DNA from: Branchiostoma floridae
Taxonomy: Eukaryota > Chordata > Leptocardii > Amphioxiformes > Branchiostomatidae
Length of the DNA: 64,000 nt
Assembly (NCBI RefSeq): GCF_000003815.2
Contig: NC_049979.1
Location: 2,416,606 to 2,480,605, forward strand
Direction of reading: 5' to 3'
In this document: positions 1 through 11,771 of the stretch, one piece after another
Layout of the letters: each line of letters starts with the position of its first letter
Position numbering within the stretch: the first letter of the stretch is position 1
Position numbers and translations under genes: made by a program
Notes under the pieces: model-generated
Database searches by the model: none
Seen by the model: the letters and a program-made list of their open reading frames with translations, nothing else
What the model was told of the DNA's origin: nothing

Positions 1-615
1 AGTGGGCCGGATCACTTCGTGTTTTCCCGAACCCTTGTCGAACGGCTGGCTCTGCTGGTACCTGTATTTACTCATCTGTTGCTTGGCAACCTGCCGGTCT
101 GTTGCCACGGCAACGGTCGGTTTGCCAGGCTGCGGATGTGGTGACAGTCCCGTTGTCGTGAGGCGCCCCCGGGGTTTGTGAGTCTGTGGCGAGGCGTTAT
201 TTTGCACCGGAACACTGACTAGCGGGAGTCGGGGCAAGGTGACGATGCTGCTCGCAGTGGCACTGTCTTTGCCTGGTGGCTGGGTCGGAGAGAGAAACGC
301 GTCTGTATCCCGTCCCTCTGTGTCGGGAATGTCGGAGTTAGCTGCGGAAACGACAGACATGGATCTCATGGAGTTCCGCCTGCTGCCCTCTAAGAGGTTT
401 TCCTCCACGAAAGAGTCCCTTTTCCCGGTCGCGGCACCCATCCCCTTCTCAGTGCCCGCCACCCCCCTCTCCGGCGACACCGAGGGCAGAGTCTGGTTGC
501 GGTACGACTGACGCGCCTCGTAGAACGCGACTTTCCTCCGCAGACCCGTCACGTCCTTCTCCAAGGAGACGTTAGCCTGCTCAAGCTCCTCCTGACGCGC
601 CTTCAAGACGCCCAC
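1..615 (-). CDS. Coiled-coil gene, exon 4, runs off the window
   Basis: The exon opens after TGCAG at 616 with VGVLKARQEELEQANVSLEK. It stays open for 205 codons to base 1. After the last heptads (about residue 40 of this exon) the protein becomes low-complexity, rich in Ser, Pro, Thr and Gln. No stop is reached. Confidence 0.8.
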   Translation of the reverse strand, partial: MGVLKARQEELEQANVSLEKDVTGLRRKVAFYEARQSYRNQTLPSVSPERGVAGTEKGMGAATGKRDSFVEENLLEGSRRNSMRSMSVVSAANSDIPDTEGRDTDAFLSPTQPPGKDSATASSIVTLPRLPLVSVPVQNNASPQTHKPRGRLTTTGLSPHPQPGKPTVAVATDRQVAKQQMSKYRYQQSQPFDKGSGKHEVIRPT

Positions 616-3600
616 CTGCAAGAAGAAGAAGAAGGAGAATGGTTTAATCAGTAAATACCCTGCAGCCTGAGGCTGATTTGTGTATCACTTTAATACTATC
701 TCTGCCAGAACTAACATGTATGAAGCTTGACATATATGTATGATGCACACATTAATTAAATCTAATACGTGAATATGTAAATAAGACTGTCAAGTAAAGA
801 TCAGTAAAAATACACCAGATAGGCCTACGTCACAGTATTTTTCGAAACCGGGGCCAGGCCGGGCGGCTTGCGGGAACGAACAGTATGAATCACTATGATG
901 TAAAAGACACCAAATTACACAAGACGTAAAGAGAATAGTCGTGGGCATTATTTGTGCACATTTTTACGTGTACGTATCTATCTATATCGTTTCCACCAAC
1001 AGCCCGACCGGGCCAAGGTTTGGAATGTGACGTAGATACCAGTAGACAACGAGAATTGCGTAACGCCTGCAGTTTCTGCCGGTACCAACCTTGCGCTCAG
1101 ACTGCCGCGCCGCCTTCTCCTTGTCCCGCGCCATCTCCGCGTTCTCCCGCTTCAGCTCCTTGACCTGCGCGACGACCGTCCTCACCGCCTCGTACACGTC
1201 ACGCTTCTCCCAGTGCGTCTGCGTCGTGACGTCAGCGGTCACGTGTTTGGGCACCTGCGTGTACACGATCTTCTCTGCCTTCCTGCTACGCAGCTGTTTC
1301 GCCATGTCCTTTATCTGCGCCTTGAGTTTGTCCCTGTCTTTGCTGAACTGCTGCTGAAGTTTTTCCCTCTCCTTGTGTAGCTGACTGATGATCTTCTCGT
1401 ACCCCGCCTCGACTTTGGCGACTTCTTTGTTTTTCTTCTTCTCGTAGCTGGCTTTAAGGGCGCGTTTGATTTTCTCAGGACTTTTAGCCGCCGTCTTTGC
1501 GTTGGATGTTCCCAAGAAGTCGCTCGCCAGCCCCTGTTTCTTCTCAGTCTCCTCCGACTCGTCGGAGATTTTTCTCGGCGCGACCGAAGGCCTTCGCGCT
1601 GCCACCGAGGCCCGACGGGATAGCTGCGGGCTCCCTGCCGTGCCCAGCTCCGGACTGCCCTCGCTCTCTCCATCAGTACCCTGTGACCGGAGAAAAAAGA
1701 CATCAGGTCGTCTTTATAAGACAGACAAGGACAAGGTGGCGTTGTTAGTAACTTATTCCAACTTAAGCCATGTTGGTTTGATTATACGGATGATATCCGC
1801 GCGACCATGCTGTAAATCGTACAAAATTCCAAACATATCGGTGGGGACAGGACAGAACATGCTTATACACGTAAAAGGCGACGACCGTTTCAAAGGACTA
1901 CGACCGTTTTAAAAGGCAACGACCGCTCAAAGAGCAACGACCGTTTTAANNNNNNNNNNNNNNNNNNNNNNNNNNNNNNNNNNNNNNNNNNNNNNNNNNN
2001 NNNNNNNNNNNNNNNNNNNNNNNNNNNNNNNNNNNNNNNNNNNNNNNNNNNNNNNNNNNNNNNNNNNNNNNNNNNNNNNNNNNNNNNNNNNNNNNNNNNN
2101 NNNNNNNNNNNNNNNNNNNNNNNNNNNNNNNNNNNNNNNNNNNNNNNNNNNNNNNNNNNNNNNNNNNNNNNNNNNNNNNNNNNNNNNNNNNNNNNNNNNN
2201 NNNNNNNNNNNNNNNNNNNNNNNNNNNNNNNNNNNNNNNNNNNNNNNNNNNNNNNNNNNNNNNNNNNNNNNNNNNNNNNNNNNNNNNNNNNNNNNNNNNN
2301 NNNNNNNNNNNNNNNNNNNNNNNNNNNNNNNNNNNNNNNNNNNNNNNNNNNNNNNNNNNNNNNNNNNNNNNNNNNNNNNNNNNNNNNNNNNNNNNNNNNN
2401 NNNNNNNNNNNNNNNNNNNNNNNNNNNNNNNNNNNNNNNNNNNNNNNNNNNNNNNNNNNNNNNNNNNNNNNNNNNNNNNNNNNNNNNNNNNNNNNNNNNN
2501 NNNNNNNNNNNNNNNNNNNNNNNNNNNNNNNNNNNNNNNNNNNNNNNNNNNNNNNNNNNNNNNNNNNNNNNNNNNNNNNNNNNNNNNNNNNNNNNNNNNN
2601 NNNNNNNNNNNNNNNNNNNNNNNNNNNNNNNNNNNNNNNNNNNNNNNNNNNNNNNNNNNNNNNNNNNNNNNNNNNNNNNNNNNNNNNNNNNNNNNNNNNN
2701 NNNNNNNNNNNNNNNNNNNNNNNNNNNNNNNNNNNNNNNNNNNNNNNNNNNNNNNNNNNNNNNNNNGTTTGATGCCTTCCCTCCCAAAGTCCGCCTGTTG
2801 ATTGTATTTTCTCGCTGTGAGTGGCAGGTGTACAGCCGACACGTTCACGGCGTTACGCCTCGTGCCAGAGCAATGAATGACAGATCGTGAGGCCAAACAG
2901 GAACAACAACGGACGGATGTGTTGCCACGAACGCCAGCTGGGAATGACCTCTGCCCGGGGGGATTTGTTATCGCGATTTTAAAACCCATTCTCCTCCGCA
3001 CTTCACGTCGGTAGAAGGTTGTACAACTGTTTTCAGTACCCCATAGAAGCCACAAATAATACCCACGACTATTGTTTTTTTCGTTTTGTGTATAGTAGTT
3101 TGGTGTCTTTTATATCATACTTTTCGTTCCCCGATCCCCGGTCGGGCCCCGGTTTAGAAATGTGACGTAGGCCTTAGGCAGGTATACGATGGCAAGTATG
3201 TGTCTATGGGCCATTTAGCTCGAAACAAACAATTAATAACATGTTATGTGGCAGAAGCAGTGTTCTCTGTGTCGGTGTTGAAGTATGCTGGTGCTCGCAA
3301 TTGGAGAATAGTTTGTGTATGACAATAACAGTGTGCTCATCTTTGTGTCGGTGTTGAGGTCCCACAGATTGTATTGAGAACGCAGAGGCAAAACTATCCT
3401 CAGTGCTACCCCCCCCCCCCCCCTCTGCTTGGAGAATAGTTTGTATATGAATCAGTGTCCTCACCTCCGTGTCCGTGTTGAGGTCCCACAGGTTGTTCAG
3501 GTCCCGGAGATACCCGTCCCTCTCCGCCTCGGCCCTCCGCAGCAGCTCGGTCAGGTGCCGCAGCTCGTCCGTCAGCGCGTCGCTCTGCTGCCGCAGGCGG

Positions 3601-4098
3601 GCGATCTCCCCGTCCTGGCGGTGCACCCGCTCCCTGGCCCCGCGCAGGTCCGCGTACAGCCCCCGGTACTCGCTCAGGCTCACCTTGTATGAAAAATACC
3701 TTTATTGTACGTTTCTGCTCTCACAGGATAAGTACAGGCCTTAATGATAAAGATCCTAGTAGTCTAAGTACAAGTACTAGTCCTCGTGCAGTAAGAGCGA
3801 TCTATCTTACTACAGGTAAAAACAACAGTCAAAGAGACTGGATTGTGTATCTCTGTGTATCTCCAGTGCTAACATGAATGAATACAGCTTGGCATATGAT
3901 GCAAATATCAAATCTAATACGTCTATATATTGATAAAACTGTCAAGTAAAAACCAGTCGGGCTAATGTCACATCTCACCTGGTACGCCAGGTCCGGGTCC
4001 GTCGGCGCCGGCTCGTTCCGCGGACAGTACACCACCTTGAAGGTCCCCTCCCGCCACAGGGTCGCCTGGAGTGCCGAGTAACTCTCGTCCTCTGCCAT
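1..4098 (-). CDS. Coiled-coil protein of unknown function, four exons seen, 3' end beyond window
   Basis: I assembled this gene from four minus-strand exons: 4098-3979, 3683-3465, 1680-1090 and 615-1. All have GT/AG borders and all junctions are phase 0, giving at least 515 codons. The start is the ATG at 4098 (MAEDESYSALQATLWREGTF). Exon 2 is a heptad-rich coiled coil full of Arg, Glu and Leu. Exon 3 opens with a Ser/Arg-rich linker and then a long Lys/Glu coiled coil containing KIVYTQVPKHVTADVTTQT. Exon 4 finishes a coiled coil and becomes Ser/Pro/Gln-rich and probably disordered. There is no signal peptide or membrane segment, so a cytoplasmic structural or scaffold role is likely, but I do not recognise the family. 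The sequence gap at 1950-2766 lies in the third intron and could hide a further phase-0 exon. Confidence 0.75.
1090..1680 (-). CDS. Coiled-coil gene, exon 3
   Basis: One hundred and ninety-seven codons, from the CACAG acceptor to AAG followed by GTTGGT. It contains two RRxS-type basic/serine motifs (SRRASV and ARRPSV, possible basophilic kinase sites), then about 120 residues of Lys/Glu-rich helix. The donor GTTGGT is weaker than the others, but it is the only one that keeps phase with the next exon. Confidence 0.8.
1870..1949. repeat. Short minisatellite bordering the assembly gap
   Basis: About four degenerate copies of a roughly 20-bp unit built on GCAACGACCGTTTTAAAAG run directly into the N block. 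The gap is therefore probably a longer array of the same unit that failed to assemble. Confidence 0.6.
1950..2766. other. Assembly gap (817 N)
   Basis: There is no sequence here. The gap lies inside the intron between exons 2 and 3 of the coiled-coil gene, so that gene model may lack an exon. Reading frames drawn across the Ns are artefacts. Confidence 1.
3465..3683 (-). CDS. Coiled-coil gene, exon 2
   Basis: Seventy-three codons, phase 0 at both ends. The acceptor is ACAAG and the donor is GAG followed by GTGAGG. The segment begins VSLSEYRGLYADLRGARERV and keeps a clear heptad pattern of Leu and Ala with charged positions, as expected of a coiled coil. Confidence 0.8.
3979..4098 (-). CDS. 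Coiled-coil gene, exon 1
   Basis: Forty codons from the initiator ATG, ending at CAG followed by GTGAGA (a strong donor). The segment is acidic and then mixed and looks like a small folded N-terminus before the coiled coil. The E-box-rich repeat lies immediately upstream. Confidence 0.75.
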
Positions 4099-4171
4099 GG
4101 CGCTCTACTCTTGGCAGTCCTTCACAGTCGAGGACGACTGTCGGTGTCCAAAGTGCGTAGAAAGACATATA

Positions 4172-4410
4172 CACCTGTGGAACGAGGTGTACTCCAGACA
4201 CATAAACCTGCAAAACAGGTGTGTTGTAGCCACATACACCCGTGGGACCAGGTGTTGTACTGACACGTGCACCTGCAATTTAGACAGGTGTACTCCAACC
4301 ACATGCACAATTACAACAGGTGGGCTACAGTCACATACACCTGTGGAACCAGGTGTGCTATTGGCACGTGTACAGGTGCACGACAGGTGTGCTACAGCCT
4401 CACACACCTG
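4172..4410. promoter_or_regulatory. E-box (CAGGTG/CACCTG) cluster in a degenerate minisatellite
   Basis: Eleven perfect CAGGTG or CACCTG hexamers occur within 239 bp, spaced about 20-45 bp apart in a degenerate repeat (ACACCTGTGGAACCAGGTGT). CAGGTG is the preferred site of ZEB/Snail-type repressors and several bHLH activators. The cluster starts 74 bp upstream of the ATG of the coiled-coil gene, so it may be its promoter or 5' UTR. Regulatory function is inferred; repeat expansion alone could explain it. Confidence 0.5.
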
Positions 4411-4439
4411 TGGAACCGGGTCTGGCAAGACGCTGCATT

Positions 4440-6318
4440 CTCGACGTCTGTCTGGGAGTCAGGACCATGAGCTCATCATGGTGAGCATCGTGCTGGGGAG
4501 TAGAACATCCAGTCTTCGTTTTCGGGAGACAAAGTCCTCATCGTCTATAACACTAGTAGTGCACCGGAAACACCGACGACGCTGGGCATAACACGCGTTT
4601 CAAACAGAGGTTCCAGAGACGCCTTGAAGCAAATTTCAGAAATCCCCTCACACGCGTCGTCGTACGACAGGTACACGACAACAATTTGATGCAATTCCTG
4701 GGATCGGAACAGTCGCGAATGCGTCGGGCAATGATTCAGTGACGTATGTGACCTAAAGGACTGTCGTAGACTCTCGTAGAAGGTCGCGTCTTAAAATCAC
4801 ACAACGTGTGACAAATAAAGCGCCTCAAGGAACGCGTCGCGCACGGTTAACCGGTTAGAATAGACGCAAGGAACTGTTAGGAACTTCTAGAAGCGCCGGA
4901 GTATAAAACGCGTCTTCTGTGAGCCCAGTCTTACGCAACCGTCCTGATACAAACCGCAACATCGCGTCACACAAAGGACAACTCGTCAAAAGTAACTATT
5001 TGTTTTCCGCATCACTAAGCGGTCCCGGGCGCGTTACCGGGTGTCGCCCCTGTTGGTTTTGGGCCCAGATTAGCCCGTAAAGCGCTCATTGTGCGCCGGT
5101 GACACATTAACGGAACGGGCGGGGAGTCGTCGGTGGGGGCGGCGGGGCTGAATAGAAATCCCCAGCTCGTGTGCTTCTCCTGGGATTAGGGATTAGCGTG
5201 GGGATCAGGGATTACCCGGGACAAAGCCGGACAAACATGACGTCCATGGGCGGCGCCGGCTTACCGGTACCCTCCCCTGAGGTTTCAACAACCCGTGACT
5301 TTGCCATGAGTGGAGACAGTGCAGATAGTGTGAGATGTAATAATATAGCCCTCGCTTTTGTACATCTGATCACCTGTGACTAGATTTTTAAAAAGGCCTT
5401 CCCCTGGGCAAGAACGAAAGAAGACAAATGTCCGTTCGTAGCTTTTGTTCGTCGTTTTATCAATGTCCTCGACGTTCGTTCGTCCGTCCCATAGCCTTTT
5501 AATCAGCCGTAGGGACAGCACAACATTGTTGTGCTGTATCAATAGGAATTTTAGTCCCCTGGCGGCGCCTATCTCCTCTCCGGGGCAGTCCTCGACGTGC
5601 CCTGCATTAAATATCCAAATGCCAATTGGGTGCGCTCAGAGTGAAAGGCGTCCACAACAACACAACAAACGCCCTGGATACAGAACACATATGACAACCT
5701 CGGTATAAAGGGCACGCTGCGTACAAGCCTTTAGATTTGCAGTGATCGGAATTTGATCCGTCCTAATTGCTGTTTCCATGGCGACAGAGCCCCCTATTAT
5801 AGCATTATCGCTTTATGACCTCATTAGTCTCTCAACTGGCTGTATTGGCATTAAGTTAGTCCGACCGCTCTGTTATACTTCCGGCGCAGAGCAATGTATC
5901 CTCAACCCTCTGCACATCAAGAACAGCAGGGGCGAGCCGGTGTGCTTGGCTATAATCGCGAGCCCTAACACCACTTTATGGTTGTATACGTATGTCCCAA
6001 ATATTCTGATATACGAAATTCTCTGTACACAAGGCTGTCATCTTATACACAAGGGTTTATCTCGATGGACCTGAAGTGCAAATTCAAATACATCATGACA
6101 TGTGACAATCCCTGCATGGCAGATATAGGAAAATATATCAAAGAAGGTTTAAACATTAGAAATTCCTCCAATGATTGTAAAAGCCTCCAATAACTGTAAG
6201 AAATCTATCCCATACTACAACTTCTGTATTAGTTAGATAAGTTATAGAACTGTAGTTATGTAGATGCCATACTTTGTACCCCGTACAATTGTTGTGTAAT
6301 AAAACTATATATATACTA
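4440..6318. other. Intergenic, CpG-containing, no gene seen
   Basis: From 4440 to about 5250 the sequence is rich in ACGCGT and CGCG words and looks like unmethylated flanking DNA of the minus-strand gene. From 5300 to 6318 it becomes AT-rich. No reading frame has protein-like composition and I see no RNA gene. Confidence 0.4.
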
Positions 6319-6319
6319 T

Positions 6320-6485
6320 CGGGTTGGTAGATCATAGGATATTTTAGTTTTATTTTCCACAACCAGTTAGTTGGTCTCACCTGCTGACGTTTCGATGCCT
6401 GTCGGACATCTTCCTCAGAGCTTCTGAGTGGACCGTCAGGATCGAGGTGAGAACAGTTGGTTGTGTAAAACATGACTCCAATATC
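6320..6485. mobile_element. Short foldback repeat, family 'ACGTTTCGAYG..CTTCCTCAGAGCTTCT'
   Basis: It starts GTTGGTAGATCATAGGA and contains CTGCTGACGTTTCGATGCCT and a CTTCCTCAGAGCTTCT block. The same blocks occur at 57729-58015, where both arms are present. The ends CACAACCAGT and ACTGGTTGTG are inverted. It encodes no protein. Confidence 0.55.
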
Positions 6486-7059
6486 CGTACTTAAGCTTGA
6501 TTTTAATTACTATCTATTTATGTATTTATTACTCTCTGCGATGAAGGACAAGCAGTTCTTCTGGAGGACTAACTTCGTCTGCTCCACCTCACACGAGGAT
6601 GAACGATGATGATGATGATGATTTATATGTTGTACCTTGGATATTGGTAATACCAAGGGCATTATATAAAGTATATTGCTATTCGTACAGTACTAATAGT
6701 TTTCGACGACTTGCAGAAAGCCCTTTGGTAATAAGTTGCAGTTATAAACATTTTTTTATTCACATATCCCTATGTGCGTTGACCATAATGTTTTAGTTTT
6801 TTTTTTATTCAAGAAAAAAGAAATAAGTGCATTGGTACAGATACAAAATAAACACAAATAACGTGCAAAAAACAATAAGCTACATAAATAAAAACAGAGA
6901 CAGTCAGACCATGATAGCCATAATACATTCATTATTCAGGCAGATTCATATTCTTTTGAAAGTCTGTTCAAAGTTGGTGGTTCCTGTTTTGTCTGGTGTC
7001 TGTCATTTTGGCATGCATGACCTACCTGTACACAGGTATAGTGTAATGTGATTGCTATT

Positions 7060-8090
7060 GCCTTCGCCAAGAAGGTTTTTGGTATCGTCCGTATGTATGT
7101 ATGTGTGAATGATTGTAGATAAACAGCATAACTCGAGAAGGCCTGGTTAAATTGTGTTGATATTTGGTATGTGAGCAAGTCTTGATGAGACCTTAAAATG
7201 ATTAGATTTGTGGGAGGGGTGGTTAGGGGCTTGTTACGGTACTGCAGCGGAGGTTCCGGCTTTGAGGTCTCAAGTTCTGGACATGCTATATGGTCGTCAT
7301 TTTCCAGTGGTTGATAGATTTTGGGGCAGATAGCAAGTGCCTCCTAGCAGCTTTTCGTAGAAATACAGGAGCCTGTTTACCTTCAAACTTTGAAAGAGAA
7401 TAAGTCAAGCAAGGATTGACGGATCGTCATTTTTGGAGGGCAATGCTTGTATTGACATAGCCCTCACTTTTGTGACCACATGCTAGTAGAACAGAAAGCC
7501 CCATCCTTCCCAATAATTGATTATGAATAAAATGTAACATATTGACTTTGATCCTCCTTCTATTTTATTCAGCAGAACATAGGTATGGTATGATTCTTTC
7601 GTGATTCATTCCGCCATCCCTCCCTCTCGCTCCTGTAATTTTCTGCAAAATTCGGAGAAACCAAAAAATCAAAAAGTGAGTGCCGTTACTGAAAAGCTAC
7701 CCTACCACTGACCGTGACACAAAATAAGCTAGCCAAAAAGATACCAAGAAATCATGCCGGTCATGACAATCCCCTTTTTTAGTTATTCTCTTTCAAAGTT
7801 TGAAACAAATCGGCTCCTGCAATTAAAAAAAACACGCTAGGGGGCTCATACCCGACCCTTCCTCCCTGGAGCTATCTACCACTCAAAAAACATAACCGCA
7901 GCATGTCCAGAAGACGATCTATCCAAACCGGAAGCTCTGCTGCAGTGCCAAAGAAGGTTCCTAGGATCGTTTTGAGGCCTTGTCAAGAACTATCTACATC
8001 CTAAACATCAAGACAATCCATCCAGACCTTCTCGAGATATCGTGGTCACAGACGGACAGAAAGACAGACACACAAACGTGCCGAAAACAT
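7060..8090. mobile_element. Large (about 1 kb) foldback element
   Basis: The two halves are imperfect inverted copies. AACTCGAGAAGGCCTGG near 7130 matches the complement of CCAGACCTTCTCGAGAT near 8025. CAAACTTTGAAAGAGAATAA near 7385 matches TTATTCTCTTTCAAAGTTTG near 7785. Relatives occur at 15420-15830 and 16740-17110. No transposase is visible, so I call it a non-autonomous inverted-repeat element. Confidence 0.55.
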
Positions 8091-8561
8091 AACCGTCTCG
8101 AACATTTCCCCATGATTATATGGGAAAAGTTGTTACAATTGTTGTTGTTTTTTCTAAGCTCAAATGGAAAATCAGGGTAACACAATGCGTAGAAGGCAAC
8201 AGGGAGTAAACAACCTGCTCAATGTTAATATTCAAACTAGCAGAATCAGACAATTAATCTTACATCAAGTATATAGGTACACGCCTCACAGAGTAGTTTA
8301 CCAAAGTTCAGATGCGTTCAGTGGTGTTCATTTCTAAATCCTACAAACTGTATCTTTCTGTAAATTTATTTTCAAATGTTTGGAAACAGTGGAAGACAAT
8401 TGGTGTAACAATTCGCAACTAAAACATGACAATGCAGGTCTGTATAATTTAGAACAACAACCAAACCATGATTATTTATCAATATCAATGGTAATATTCA
8501 AATGTCCAGATTCTAGGAAATCAGCACCGTCCTATAAATAAGACTGATCTAAAATTGTTTG

Positions 8562-9230
8562 TCACACGGCATCGCGGATCAGCTGCTGGAACACGTATCG
8601 TACAGGCACAACAGCAACAAGGGCGCGGAAAGGGATTGCTATATTCCTGGCAAGAAGGTTCCAACTGACGATATTCTGACTTGACTGAAAGGTAAGCTTG
8701 GATCAACCGCAAAGGTAAGTGTACTATAGGCAGCTGAGATAAATTATCGGCCTTGCCATGTACTCCCCACAAGGAGGAGGATTTCTTCGTAGCCACAAAC
8801 ACTATTGTAAAAGCCGTATCAGCAGAACGTTTCAATCTACCCAATAGCACTATTCATCGAAGTAAGTTTGGTCACACTCTCTAACCATTTTGAAAGGAAA
8901 AAAAATCGACAAACAGTCAAATACACGGAAATTCACAGAGATCATAAAATATGCGTTTTCATAAGCTTCAATATGTATAACATTTAGGCAAGAATTTTTA
9001 AGAAATTGCTCGCTTGATTTTGTTATTTTGATTATGGTCTTCACTGACCTGAGTGTTGTCAGAACATTTTACCAAATTCTAAGTACAGTTATTTCATGCT
9101 AGATTTTGCAAAGACAAGTCGTACTGAAATTATGTATATTTTCAACGCACACCAAAACAACATCTTCTTCAAATGTCATCGTGGCAACATCACCATACGC
9201 TACCGCACGATAGTAATTCTCAAATATAAG
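8562..9230 (-). pseudogene. Decayed gene fragment, duplicated block copy 1
   Basis: On the minus strand there are pieces of a protein also seen in two other blocks. They are FEEDVVLVCVENIH near 9170, GRLKRSADTAFTIVFVATKK near 8840 and the C-terminus YVFQQLIRDAV followed by TGA at 8562. Frames shift between the pieces. Third-position changes between copies (GCC/GCA/GCT for Ala, CGC/CGT for Arg) support a coding past. I do not recognise the family firmly. The order AYTVK, CGV, YL, DTFIPG in copy 3 vaguely resembles an NTR/TIMP module. Confidence 0.4.
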
Positions 9231-9708
9231 TCATATGACATCGTTTTCGAATTTACATGTATTTGCCAACAGCCTGCTTTATCTACCCTATACTAGTATT
9301 TTCTGTACTACATCTTTATGTTTCACCTTTCTAGGAATTTTTTCCTGATTTTTTTTTCACGTCAGTGCTGTCACTTATTGGCCAGACTTTCAGGCAGTCT
9401 ATCATTAATTCACATGTATGTTGTTCATTGCTGTACTTGGATTTACGTCAAACAAATAAATACGGCGGCAAAACATGCCCTAACAAGTTGCCACGCCAGA
9501 CAATCAATGTGTGAACAGTTTAGGTTTAAAGATTATATTATGTTCATACTAATGACTTCGTGTTTCAGGCATATATTGTAGAATTTTGGCACCAAAACTG
9601 CAAATATTCTGAGATTTAAAATCTCATTGACATTTATGAAATTCAAATTGCTTTTTTGAAGCCATTTTTCAACATACTCTCTTCGTCTTCTCACATTGCA
9701 AGCGTTGG

Positions 9709-9904
9709 TTAAGCCCCCTTTACAAATCAAGAATTTAGCTCGGCCGAGTTGTCAGCGATCTCCAAATTACAAGGAGGTATGACCCTGATGCTGACGAAGA
9801 AACTCTGCCATTTGTTCGTAGGCATAAGAGTCATGCCTCCTCGTAATTTAGAGCTCGCTGACAACTCGGCCGAGCTAACTTCTTGATTTGTAAAGGGGGC
9901 TTAA
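9709..9904. mobile_element. TTAA-flanked foldback MITE (piggyBac-like ends)
   Basis: TTAA at 9709-9712 and at 9901-9904 flank a perfect inverted repeat that starts GCCCCCTTTACAAATCAAGAA and continues imperfectly through GCTCGGCCGAGTTGTCAGCG. The arms are about 60 bp and enclose roughly 70 bp. TTAA target sites are the mark of piggyBac transposons. There is no transposase, so the element is non-autonomous. Confidence 0.75.
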
Positions 9905-10462
9905 AGAACCCAAACGCGAGCCGCGGCCAAGTCGTCTCGAATCAACCATTGTGGTGAAAGATATTGGAAGCTTCGTAGGGGATGAAGAAATCACCACGAA
10001 TGGACTTCCGTGAGAAGTGCACATTTTTCAAGACGTTCTCAAGACACAACAAAGTCATATTCATACTTTGTGAATATCGCTGTGTATCGTAATAACAACA
10101 AAGGTAGATTCAACTTATATGTAGAAAAATCACCAGGAACAGTGACTTTGTTTTATGTTTTGATCGCTCAAATACTACAGTTTTTACTACAGTTATTTTT
10201 ACAGAGTTAAAATTCTACTTGCCATGGGCTCGGAGGGTTGCTATGTTGTGGTTCAATGCAAGACTATTCTTTAAATACTTTTCGGTAGGTTTTCACAATT
10301 ACTGCTAATGATTGAACAATAACTGCATCTCATTAATATCTCATTTACTTTTTAATTGTTTTCCCAGTAAACATACCGGCATGCGAACATATTCAGGTCA
10401 ACATGCAGAGATGGGCGCGTGTTCAAAGTCACAAACAAGTGTACGTGTTTGATGATAGCTAC

Positions 10463-10570
10463 CCAAGGTTTCGGTGACCGTCACATTCCCCATGGCAATA
10501 CTGACTAGTCACGTTTGGAACCGCATTCTCCACACTGCAGCAACGACACCTAGCTGCATTGCAAAGCACT
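10463..10570. repeat. Dispersed repeat shared with 16325-16445
   Basis: The segment beginning TAGCTACCCAAGGTTTCGGTG and running through CACACTGCAGCAACGACACC has a close copy at 16325-16445 (AAGTTTCGGTGACTGACTGT ... CACTGCAGCAACAACACC). It is non-coding and probably the end of a transposon. Confidence 0.45.
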
Positions 10571-10762
10571 ACAACTACGATGTAGGGAGGGGGTGGGGCA
10601 AAACAGGTGCATAGCCACCTTCGCTTGGGTGCTATCCGGAATGTTTATACATTTTTGTATATTGTGAAACATTCAGTGGCACTGAGCTGGAACATATGTG
10701 TGCCATGTTACAATGGTTCAGTCGCGTGGATTAATTCCTGCTCCTTCTCTTTAGGTGGCAGG

Positions 10763-11659
10763 ATGGAGAAGAGGCTGAGACACATGCTGATTTTCCTCCT
10801 CATCATCCCGAAGGAGCCCGAAGTACCAGAGGCTGGATGCAGCTGTTCAATATCCTCACCCTGCAAAACATGGGGAATGATTAGGCCAGAACGTCCTTGC
10901 TGCTGCTGCACTGGGCTAGGCCTCACCAGCGTCCCCCCAGTCCCCAAGGAAATCCCAAAAAATATCCGCTCCTCATCTTTGAAAAATAGTCAGATTACCA
11001 GCTTCCCAAAGAAACTCCCCAAATCCTTAACTTTCTTGGATTTGGGATATAATAAGATAAATGACATCCAGTCAGGTCCATTCATTAATGTAGAGAAGCT
11101 CAGGAGTTGAAACCACAGAAGACCCAGATTAATTCTCTCCAGCCAAGTGCGCTCACTAATCCTAAGATTCAGATGTTGTGGCTGAATAGAAACCAGATAA
11201 CTTCTATCCAGCCAGGTACGTTCAATACTCTGCCCGAACTATATGAACTTGACCTGTCCTATAACCAAATAACCTCTATCCGGCCACATTCACTAATCCT
11301 AAGCTTGAGGTATTGCACCTGGATGGAAACCAAATAACTTCTATCCAGACAAAAGATTGAAGATATATTAACTTCAGACTTACACTAGTACTCGGAAGGC
11401 TGGAAATCTAACACACAACGATTTACTTCATGTAGCGGCCTTAAAGCCAAATCCTGTGTACGGGAGTGTAGAAACAAAACCGAAGGACTCAACATCTACC
11501 AGTTGTCATGATCAGACAGGGCAGGGCCAGTCTCGGACTGACACTCGGAAGGTTGGAAATCTAACACCAAACGATTTACTACATGTAGCTGCCTTGAAGC
11601 CAAATCCTGTGTACGGGGGTGTAGAAACACAACCAAAGGACTCAACTGTAAAATTTTGA
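10763..11659 (+). pseudogene. Broken paralogue of the LRR receptor gene at 17715
   Basis: It opens with the same start (MEKRLRHMLIFLLII) and the same upstream acceptor (TTCTCTTTAGGTGGCAGG) as the intact gene. It keeps a Cys-rich N-cap and a few LRRs (QITSIQPGTFNTLPELYELD). A stop at 11108-11110 and a frame change near 11107 interrupt it. After 11337 it jumps to pieces of the cytoplasmic tail (HVAALKPNPVYGGVETQPKD, present twice). The LRR C-cap, transmembrane helix and proline modules are missing. It is a tandem duplicate that has decayed. Confidence 0.8.
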
Positions 11660-11771
11660 GAAACAAGCAAACTATGATTATTTATCACATAAATGGTAAT
11701 ACATTAATTCAAATGCCCAGCTTCAGACAATCAGCACCACCCTATAAGTAGGACTGATCTAAAATTGTTTG

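Noticed and set aside
1927-3055. Minus-strand frames of 286 and 369 codons
   Set aside because: Almost entirely N; they are open only because no bases are known.
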